This document shows positions 57,936 through 64,000 of a stretch of DNA of 64,000 nt, in pieces. This DNA comes from WTFY01 sp965220895 (GTDB taxonomy: Bacteria; Pseudomonadota; Gammaproteobacteria; UBA4575). Made by a program: the position numbers and the translations under genes. A model generated the notes under the pieces. It had not been told where the DNA came from. It worked only from the letters and a program-made list of their open reading frames with translations, and searched no databases. The DNA lies in assembly GCA_965220895.1 (NCBI GenBank), contig OZ244850.1, positions 310,001-374,000 on the forward strand. Reading direction: 5' to 3'. Within the stretch, counting starts at the first letter, position 1. Every line of letters begins with the position of its first letter.

Positions 57936-58826
57936 GTGAGTACCTTTACCAACATAGGGATCATCTCCAAACCGGATGATCCGCTGATTTCGGATACCGT
58001 ACGGTCCCTGTACCGCTACCTGTCCGAACGGTCCCTGCATATCTCCGTCGATGATGTGACCGCCGCATTGATTGACCAGTACTCGGTCGGTGCCAGCAGT
58101 TCGGAAGAGATTGCACAGAGCAGTAACCTCGTGATTGCGGTGGGTGGCGACGGCACACTGCTGTATGCCGCACACAGCATGATCGAACTGGGCATCCCGC
58201 TACTGGGCGTCAACCTCGGACGCCTGGGATTCCTGGCGGAGATCAGCCCGAAAGACATGGAGCGGGAACTGGATGCGATCCTTGCTGGCAACTTCATCGA
58301 AGAACGCCGCTTTGTGCTGCAGACCACCCTGATGCGTGGCGGCGAAACCCATCGCGTGGCCCATGCGGTCAACGACGTCGTCGTACATGCCATGCAGATG
58401 GTGCGGATGATCGAAATAGAGACACGCGTGGATGGCCAGCACCTCGATACCCTGCGCGCCGACGGCTACATCGTGTCGACCCCGACCGGCTCGACCGCCT
58501 ATGCACTGTCGGGCGGAGGCCCCATCCTTCATCCGAACCTCGGGGCCATCGTGCTGGTGCCGATCTGTCCCCACACCCTGAGCAACCGGCCCATCGTGGT
58601 CGATGCCAACAGCCGCATTGAACTGGTGCTGGCAAAGCAGAATCCGCGCCACTCGGCACTGGCTTCCGTAGACGGCCAGATCAATCTTGATTTTGAGCCG
58701 GGGGACCTTCTTACCATTCAAAAGGCCCGGCACGAACTGCGCCTCATTCAGCCACGCACCTACGACTACTTCAACGTGCTGCAGGAAAAACTGCGCTGGA
58801 ACGCAGCACCGCGTGGCAAGAAGTAG
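57936..58826 (+). CDS. nadK: NAD kinase
   Basis: Phosphorylates NAD to NADP. 296 residues: VIAVGGDGTLLYAAH (GGDGT) near residue 67, the loop GVNLGRLGFLAE, AVNDVVVHA, STPTGSTAYALSGGGPI and VPICPHTLSNRPIV are the conserved blocks of bacterial NAD kinases. It starts with GTG at 57936. First gene of the plus-strand group, 24 bases before recN. Confidence 0.97.
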   Translation: MSTFTNIGIISKPDDPLISDTVRSLYRYLSERSLHISVDDVTAALIDQYSVGASSSEEIAQSSNLVIAVGGDGTLLYAAHSMIELGIPLLGVNLGRLGFLAEISPKDMERELDAILAGNFIEERRFVLQTTLMRGGETHRVAHAVNDVVVHAMQMVRMIEIETRVDGQHLDTLRADGYIVSTPTGSTAYALSGGGPILHPNLGAIVLVPICPHTLSNRPIVVDANSRIELVLAKQNPRHSALASVDGQINLDFEPGDLLTIQKARHELRLIQPRTYDYFNVLQEKLRWNAAPRGKK

Positions 58827-58849
58827 CCCGCAGGCCCCGGGTGCAACTC

Positions 58850-60535
58850 ATGCTCAAGTCCATCTATATTCGCAATTTTGCGATCATCGACGAGCTGGAA
58901 CTGGATTTTCATTCCGGCATGAGTGTACTCACGGGGGAAACGGGCACCGGAAAATCCATCATCATCGATGCACTGAACCTAGCGCTCGGCAGCCGCGCGG
59001 ACAGTACCATGGCCCGAAACCCTGGTCAGCCGGTAGAAATCACGCTGACCCTCGATGCCAGCCGGATGGACACGGCCCTGCACTGGCTGGATGAACATGA
59101 CCTAGACACGGCCGGCGCACAATGTGTCCTGCGCAGAGTCATCTCGACGGATGGAAAGTCCAGGGCCTACATCAACGGCTCGCCCGGTCCGGTCATGCAG
59201 CTTCGAGGCCTCGGCGAGCTGTTCGTGGACATCTACGGCCAACATGAGTGCCAGTCACTGATGCACAGGGACAAGCAACGTGCCTTGCTGGACAGCTTCG
59301 CCTGCAATGAAGCTGCCGTCGAGGAGCTGGCCGCACTTTTCCGAAGCTGGCAGGACCTTGGCAAACAGCTCAAGGAAGTCGAGCAAAACCATGAAAGCGC
59401 GCACGCGCAACTGGAGCTGTTACGTTACCAGTACCAGGAACTGGAACAGCTGGGCCTGGAAGACGGAGAGCACGAAACCCTGAATGCCCGCCACATCCAA
59501 CTGAGCCATGCGAAAGAGCTGCGCGAGGGCAGCATGCGCATTTCGGACCGGCTTGCCGGAGAGGGCGATGACAAGGTCTTCGATACGCTTGGACAACTGC
59601 TGGTCGAACTGGAGAAACTCAGCGCGACTGACCCGGCACTCGAGGGCCTGCTGGAAGACCTGCAGGGAATCCAGATCCAGCTGGGGGAGACTGCGGGCAG
59701 CCTGCGCAACTACTCGGAACAGACTTCCACAGACCCGCAGGAACTGCAGGCCGTCGAGGAACGGATCTCGACGATCGAGGAGATCGCACGCAAGCACAGG
59801 ATCAAGGCAGGCGAGTTGGCATCCCTGTACCTGACCCTCGGAGACAAACTGGAAGCCCTGGAAAGCCGTCACATGGACCCCGAGAAGCTTCGCAATGACC
59901 TGCAGGAGATCGAGCAGCGCTACCGTACGCTGGCTGGACAAGTCAGCGCAAAGAGACAGGCCGGAGCCGACACCCTGAACAGGAAAATCACAGACGCCAT
60001 GCAGACACTCGGCATGCGGGGGGGTCACTTTCGGATCGAAATCCAGCCGCGCACCCCGGCGGAACCGACGTCCTACGGCCTGGACGAGGTGCAGTTTCTG
60101 GTCAGCACCAATCCCGGCCAGGAACTGCGCCCTTTGAACAAGGTCGCCTCGGGAGGCGAGCTGTCCCGGCTGAGTCTTGCCATACAGATCACAACGGCAA
60201 ACAATCTCGCCATTCCGACCCTGATCTTCGACGAGGTGGATACGGGTGTCGGAGGCGCCACGGCGGAAATCGTTGGCAAACACCTGCATGAACTAAGCTA
60301 CAATGCACAGGTGTTCTGCGTCACCCACCTGGCCCAGGTCGCAGCCCAGGCGGACCATCACTACAAGGTGGATAAATGCGGACATGACACCTCGATCCGG
60401 ACCGAAATCTCCCAGCTAAAGAAGCAGGCCCGTATCGACGAACTGGCGCGCATGCTTGGCGGCATCAAGATGACCCGCAACACACAAGAGCATGCCAAGG
60501 AAATGCTGCAACAGGGAAAAAGGCGGTCGGCATGA
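58850..60535 (+). CDS. recN: DNA repair protein RecN
   Basis: SMC-like ATPase of double-strand-break repair. 561 residues: IRNFAIIDELELDFHSG then Walker A GETGTGKSIIIDAL near residue 31, a long coiled coil (about 150-370), and near the C-terminus ASGGELSRLSLAI (signature) and LIFDEVDTGVGG (Walker B), followed by CVTHLAQVAAQADHHY. ATG 58850 matches the family start; a GTG nine bases upstream is less likely. The end overlaps bamE by four bases. Confidence 0.97.
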   Translation: MLKSIYIRNFAIIDELELDFHSGMSVLTGETGTGKSIIIDALNLALGSRADSTMARNPGQPVEITLTLDASRMDTALHWLDEHDLDTAGAQCVLRRVISTDGKSRAYINGSPGPVMQLRGLGELFVDIYGQHECQSLMHRDKQRALLDSFACNEAAVEELAALFRSWQDLGKQLKEVEQNHESAHAQLELLRYQYQELEQLGLEDGEHETLNARHIQLSHAKELREGSMRISDRLAGEGDDKVFDTLGQLLVELEKLSATDPALEGLLEDLQGIQIQLGETAGSLRNYSEQTSTDPQELQAVEERISTIEEIARKHRIKAGELASLYLTLGDKLEALESRHMDPEKLRNDLQEIEQRYRTLAGQVSAKRQAGADTLNRKITDAMQTLGMRGGHFRIEIQPRTPAEPTSYGLDEVQFLVSTNPGQELRPLNKVASGGELSRLSLAIQITTANNLAIPTLIFDEVDTGVGGATAEIVGKHLHELSYNAQVFCVTHLAQVAAQADHHYKVDKCGHDTSIRTEISQLKKQARIDELARMLGGIKMTRNTQEHAKEMLQQGKRRSA

Positions 60536-60888
60536 AGTGGTTGAGAGCGATGGCATGCATAGTCTGCTGCGTGACGGCACTTTCGGGCTGTGAGAAGGGT
60601 CTGTTGACGATCTACAAGATCGATGTCCAGCAGGGCAACGCACTCAAGGCCGAAGACGTCGAGAAAATCAAGCTTGGTATGAACCGGGAGCAGGTGCTTT
60701 TTGTCCTTGGCAGTCCCCTGATCGTGGACAGTTTCCACCCGGACCGATGGGACTATATCTATATGCTAAAGCCCGGCTACGCACAAACGCAGCGCAGTCA
60801 ACTGACCCTGATATTCGACCGTGACAAGGTCATCGAGATGATCCGGCACGATTCGGGCGCCGCCGAGGATACGCAGTCCGAGGACTGA
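60532..60888 (+). CDS. bamE: Outer membrane assembly lipoprotein BamE
   Basis: Lipoprotein of the BAM complex that inserts outer-membrane beta-barrels. 118 residues: signal peptide with lipobox LSGC (cysteine 20), then YKIDVQQGN, the conserved LGMNREQVLFVLGSPLI and DRWDYIYMLKPG. The acidic tail is variable in the family. ATGA overlap with recN indicates coupling. It is also called smpA and is usually placed near smpB, as here. Confidence 0.96.
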   Translation: MKWLRAMACIVCCVTALSGCEKGLLTIYKIDVQQGNALKAEDVEKIKLGMNREQVLFVLGSPLIVDSFHPDRWDYIYMLKPGYAQTQRSQLTLIFDRDKVIEMIRHDSGAAEDTQSED

Positions 60889-60922
60889 GGCCGGGCTCCC
60901 GACCCGGGGCACGGCCAGACTA

Positions 60923-61213
60923 TTATTTTCCCCGTTCGGCGAGCTTGCGGCGAGCTTCGGCGGGACTCCTGTACAAGGGCCGATAGATTTCAACCCGGTC
61001 ATGATTTTGCAGGCGACGATCCAGCCTGACAGGGGTGCCGTAGATTCCGACATTGCCTTCATGCACCTTGGCCTGCGGACAGCGGGAGACGATGCCGGAT
61101 TGCTCGATGGCCTGCTGGACCGTCGTCTCGGGTGCAACGGTCAGCGGGATCACCTCCTGGTGGTCCGCCTGTGCGAAGCAGACCGTGACTGATATCAGGC
61201 TAGGCCTGGCCAT
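60923..61213 (-). CDS. rnfH: RnfH family ubiquitin-like protein
   Basis: Small beta-grasp protein of unknown biochemical role, often encoded after ratA. 96 residues from MARPSLISVTVCFA; family blocks are TVQQAIEQSGI, VGIYGTPVRLDRRLQNHDRVEIYRPL and AEARRKLAERGK. ATG 61213 was chosen; another ATG lies three codons up. It overlaps the end of ratA by 14 bases, the usual arrangement. Confidence 0.92.
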   Translation of the reverse strand: MARPSLISVTVCFAQADHQEVIPLTVAPETTVQQAIEQSGIVSRCPQAKVHEGNVGIYGTPVRLDRRLQNHDRVEIYRPLYRSPAEARRKLAERGK

Positions 61214-61637
61214 AGACCACATTCGCCCTTTTCCTGAAGGTCGCGATCATGTTGTTGGCCACCTGACTGAAGATTGGCCCCAGGGTAAGCTCGAGCAGGC
61301 GGTTGGAGAACTTGAATTCCATGAGCAGCTTCACATGGCATGAGTGCTCATCGATTTCCTGGAACTCCCAGACTCCCGTCAGGTACCGGAACGGGCCCTT
61401 GACCAGGTGCAGGACAATGCTGCGATCACGGGTGAGTTCATTGCGCGTGGTCAACGAGGCATGGAGTGCACCCTTGGCAAAATGCAGGGTGGCCTGCTTG
61501 ACATGCTCGCCGACCTCGGTGACATCGCTGCCAACGCACCAGGTCACAAACTCGGGATAGGCCTCGATGTCGTTGACCAGTGCGTACATCTGTGCCGCCG
61601 AATGGTGCAACCGTGCACTGCGTTGGATGCGGGTCAT
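61200..61637 (-). CDS. ratA: RatA family ribosome-associated START-like protein
   Basis: 145-residue START/COQ10-like protein. In E. coli RatA has been described as binding the 50S subunit, and relatives bind quinones. It begins MTRIQRSARLHHSAAQMYALVNDIEAYPEFV and contains FRYLTGVWEFQEI and FEFKFSNRLLELTLGPIF-like sequence (here MEFKFSNRLLELTLGPIFSQV). ATG 61637 fits the family; the open frame runs further upstream into the transporter gene. Confidence 0.93.
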   Translation of the reverse strand: MTRIQRSARLHHSAAQMYALVNDIEAYPEFVTWCVGSDVTEVGEHVKQATLHFAKGALHASLTTRNELTRDRSIVLHLVKGPFRYLTGVWEFQEIDEHSCHVKLLMEFKFSNRLLELTLGPIFSQVANNMIATFRKRANVVYGQA

Positions 61638-61663
61638 GCGAAGTGACTGCAGTTTCCAGATAC

Positions 61664-63043
61664 TCAGACCATACCGAGCGCATGCAGGAATATCAAAACC
61701 ACCCCCAGCGGGGCGATATAGCGCGCCAGAAAGCGCCACAAGCGATAGACCGCAGGATGCCTGATTCGAAGTTCGCTCCGGCGCGAAGACTCACCCATGA
61801 CCCAGGCCGCGAACAGGCAGATCAGAATCCCGCCAAGCGGCAGCATGATATTGGACGTCAGGTAATCCAGCAGGTCAAAGAATGACTTGCCCTCAAGGGC
61901 CGTGCCATCGAACAGCCGGACCCGTGTCCAGTGATTGAAGGAAAGCACCGTACCCACGCCGATCGCCCAGGCGATCAGGCCGCAGACCAGGGAGGCTCGG
62001 ATGCGGGTGAGCGAGAACCTCTCCACCATCCAGGCCACGGCGGGTTCAATCAGTGAAATGGCCGAGGTCCAGGCCGCGAATACCAGCAAGACGAAAAACA
62101 GCAGCCCGAACAGGGTGCCACCCGGCATGTGCCCAAAGGCAAGCGGCAGGGTATTGAAAATCAGCCCCGGACCCTGCCCCGCCTCCAGCCCGTTGGCAAA
62201 CACGATCGGGAAAATTGCCAGCCCGGCCAGTATCGCAATCAGGGTATCCGTGAGCGCTACCTGGACGCTCGTGCTTGCAATCGATGCATCTTCGGGCAGG
62301 TACGACCCGTACATCATGATCGCACCCATGCCGAGACTCAGGGTGAAAAACGCCTGGCCCATGGCCTTCAGCGCCACATCCGGCGTGATCTTGGAGAAAT
62401 CGGGGGCAAACAGAAACCTGAGCCCGCCGAGAAAATCCCCGGCGATGACCGCGTACACGACCATGACCACGATCAGCAGAAACAGGCCCGGCATCAGCAA
62501 CCGCACCGCCGCTTCCAGTCCCCGGCGCACTCCGCGCAGGATGACGGACACCGTCAGTACCATGAACAGTGTGTGCCAGAACATCAACCGCCACGGATCG
62601 GCGACCAGGCGGTTGAACAGTTCACCAACCCCCTGTGTGGAAATTCCTGCGAACGAGCCGCTAGCCGCTTCCACCACGTAGGCCAGTGTCCAGCCTGCGA
62701 TGACACTGTAGAAGGAAAGGATCAGGAACCCTGCCAGCATGCCCATCACCCCCAGCAGACTCCACAGGGTGCTTCGGCCTTCCTCTTCTGCCAGCGCAGC
62801 CATGGTGTGGATCGGGCTGCTCCGGCCCCTGCGCCCGAGCAGCACTTCCGACATCATCACGGGCAGGCCCAGCAATGCGATACAGGCGAAGTACAGCAGC
62901 ACGAACGCACCACCCCCGCCATCGCCCGCCATGTACGGAAATTTCCAGATATTGCCGAGACCGACGGCCGAACCGGCCGCTGCCATCACGAACATGAACC
63001 GGGACGACCAGTACCCGTGGATCGATGTTCTCGTTGCAGTCAT
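61664..63043 (-). CDS. Sodium-dependent transporter, neurotransmitter-symporter (SNF) family
   Basis: 459 residues with 11-12 membrane helices. The first helix region WSSRFMFVMAAAGSAVGLGNIWKFPY is the diagnostic signature of LeuT/SNF symporters, which take up amino acids or related compounds with sodium. Helix 6 region AFFTLSLGMGAIMMYGSYL also fits. Substrate cannot be read. The longer frame begins with TTG; ATG 63043 (MTATRTSIHGYW) is the likely start, with AAGGG about 14 bases upstream. It lies 26 bases before ratA on the same strand, so the three genes may be one unit. Confidence 0.9.
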   Translation of the reverse strand: MTATRTSIHGYWSSRFMFVMAAAGSAVGLGNIWKFPYMAGDGGGGAFVLLYFACIALLGLPVMMSEVLLGRRGRSSPIHTMAALAEEEGRSTLWSLLGVMGMLAGFLILSFYSVIAGWTLAYVVEAASGSFAGISTQGVGELFNRLVADPWRLMFWHTLFMVLTVSVILRGVRRGLEAAVRLLMPGLFLLIVVMVVYAVIAGDFLGGLRFLFAPDFSKITPDVALKAMGQAFFTLSLGMGAIMMYGSYLPEDASIASTSVQVALTDTLIAILAGLAIFPIVFANGLEAGQGPGLIFNTLPLAFGHMPGGTLFGLLFFVLLVFAAWTSAISLIEPAVAWMVERFSLTRIRASLVCGLIAWAIGVGTVLSFNHWTRVRLFDGTALEGKSFFDLLDYLTSNIMLPLGGILICLFAAWVMGESSRRSELRIRHPAVYRLWRFLARYIAPLGVVLIFLHALGMV

Positions 63044-63155
63044 CAGTGCACTGTCATCCCTTTGCAAAAAGCAACGGCTGCCAACCGCCCCCCTATACTA
63101 TAGCGGTCAGCCGATCTTTTGAACGCGCCCCGGATGAATTCATTACAATACCCGC

Positions 63156-63629
63156 ATGTCCAGACCCAAGCTTCAACCGGACTCCCGCATTGCAGTCAAC
63201 AAGAAAGCCCGCCACGATTACTTCATCATCGAACAGCTGGAAGCTGGGCTGGTACTTGAGGGCTGGGAAGTCAAAAGTCTGCGGGAAAAAAGCATCCAGC
63301 TCAAGGAGAGCTATGTCCTCATCCGGGACATGCAGGCCTGGTTGCTCGGCGCGCACATCGCCCCCCTAGCCACGATTTCCACCCACAAGCCGGTGGACCC
63401 GACCCGAACCCGGAAACTTCTCCTGCACAAGGATGAAATTGCCAAGCTGGTGGGTGCGGTGGAACGAAAGGGCTACACCATCATCCCCTTGTCCATGTAC
63501 TGGAAAAAGGGTGTCGCCAAGCTGGAAATCGCCGTGGCGAAAGGCAAGCACAAGCAGGACCGCCGTGCAAGCATCAAGGAGCGGGACTGGAAACGCGACC
63601 AGCAGCGGCTGCTGAAAAACGCAAAGTAA
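63156..63629 (+). CDS. smpB: SsrA-binding protein SmpB
   Basis: RNA-binding partner of tmRNA in ribosome rescue. 157 residues: NKKARHDYFIIEQLEAGLVLEGWEVKSLREKSIQLKESYV is the OB-fold start with its glycine-tryptophan motif, LLLHKDEIAKLVG follows, and the C-terminal tail KGKHKQDRRASIKERDWKRDQQR is the basic tail that enters the ribosome. ATG 63156. The tmRNA gene was not seen in the remaining 370 bases. Confidence 0.97.
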   Translation: MSRPKLQPDSRIAVNKKARHDYFIIEQLEAGLVLEGWEVKSLREKSIQLKESYVLIRDMQAWLLGAHIAPLATISTHKPVDPTRTRKLLLHKDEIAKLVGAVERKGYTIIPLSMYWKKGVAKLEIAVAKGKHKQDRRASIKERDWKRDQQRLLKNAK

Positions 63630-63671
63630 GGGCTGGTCGGATGCCCTGCGGGAGGCTGTGCAGTATGTCGG

Positions 63672-63878
63672 CTAGTTCACACCGCAGTTGAACACTCCGG
63701 AGGCTGCATGTGCCTGCATGCCCGCGACGCATTCTTCATAGGAACCAAATTCCATGTGTACGGCATCAGCACCGGAGCCCGTTGCACCAAACCACTTGGA
63801 CCTTGCATTATCTTCTCCACACCCGGAAATGGCCAGGAAACTGATCAGCAGCAAACTTGCCAAAGGCTTTAGTCTCAT
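63672..63878 (-). CDS. Small predicted lipoprotein of unknown function
   Basis: 68 residues: signal peptide MRLKPLASLLLISFLAISGC with lipobox AISGC (cysteine 20), then a short mature part with two cysteines (YEECVAGMQAHAASGVFNCGVN) that could form a disulfide. ATG 63878 was chosen because it gives the signal peptide; the open frame continues 24 codons upstream. Convergent with smpB, 42 bases apart. No family recognised. Confidence 0.65.
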   Translation of the reverse strand: MRLKPLASLLLISFLAISGCGEDNARSKWFGATGSGADAVHMEFGSYEECVAGMQAHAASGVFNCGVN

Positions 63879-64000
63879 AATTATATGCCCCCTCAGAGGT
63901 TGGTCTGAACTACTACGCAGCAATGTAACGGAATTCAGGCAGTACGGCAACCGTTACCGCTTGTACGCTCAGTGACCGGATTCACCCGGCCACACACAGC

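Noticed and set aside
63630..64000. tmRNA gene next to smpB
   Set aside because: No tRNA-Ala-like end or tag reading frame could be seen; the region holds only the small lipoprotein and about 120 featureless bases.

Overview
The window is a piece of a gammaproteobacterial chromosome of moderately high GC. The gene orders nuoA-M, tRNA-Leu(GAG)-secG-tpiA-glmM-ftsH, carA-carB-greA and hrcA-grpE-dnaK-dnaJ-dapB, together with bamE-rnfH-ratA-smpB, sigma-32-type promoters and separate nuoC and nuoD genes, fit a non-enteric gammaproteobacterium. The genus cannot be read from the sequence.

Layout. (1) 1-12303: the nuo operon on the minus strand, nuoA to a nuoM cut by the window edge, encoding respiratory complex I. 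(2) 12304-40449: about 28 kb of accessory DNA inserted between nuoA and the 3' end of tRNA-Leu, which normally lie close together. It looks like two elements in tandem. The nuoA-side element (about 12.5-21.8 kb) has a nitroreductase, an unknown membrane protein and a four-gene defence cassette (MmeI-like methyltransferase, Schlafen/AlbA-type ATPase, superfamily 2 helicase, GIY-YIG-type protein) but no integrase. The tRNA-side element (21.9-40.4 kb) has a giant SIR2 protein, a GmrSD-type type IV restriction enzyme, a type I restriction-modification system, a two-helix ion channel, an AbiE toxin-antitoxin pair, a second tyrosine recombinase behind a long structured leader, an AlpA regulator and a P4-type integrase. 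A degraded copy of the tRNA-Leu 3' end at 21.89 kb and paired integrase-arm-like repeats mark its ends. (3) 40447-57790: core genes on the minus strand: tRNA-Leu, secG, tpiA, glmM, ftsH, greA, carB, carA, a broken outer-membrane protein gene, a small TauE/SafE permease, dapB, dnaJ, dnaK, grpE, hrcA. (4) 57936-63878: nadK, recN and bamE on the plus strand, then rnfH, ratA and a sodium-dependent transporter on the minus strand, smpB on the plus strand and a small lipoprotein on the minus strand.

The accessory block is a defence island at a tRNA gene. At least five different anti-invader modules can be read: modification-linked (type I RM and the methyltransferase cassette), modified-DNA restriction (GmrSD), NAD-targeting (SIR2, inferred), toxin-antitoxin (AbiE) and possibly membrane-acting (ion channel). 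The least explained stretch is 37.1-37.9 kb, where several near-perfect RNA hairpins and a repeated 11-base motif precede a tyrosine recombinase gene.
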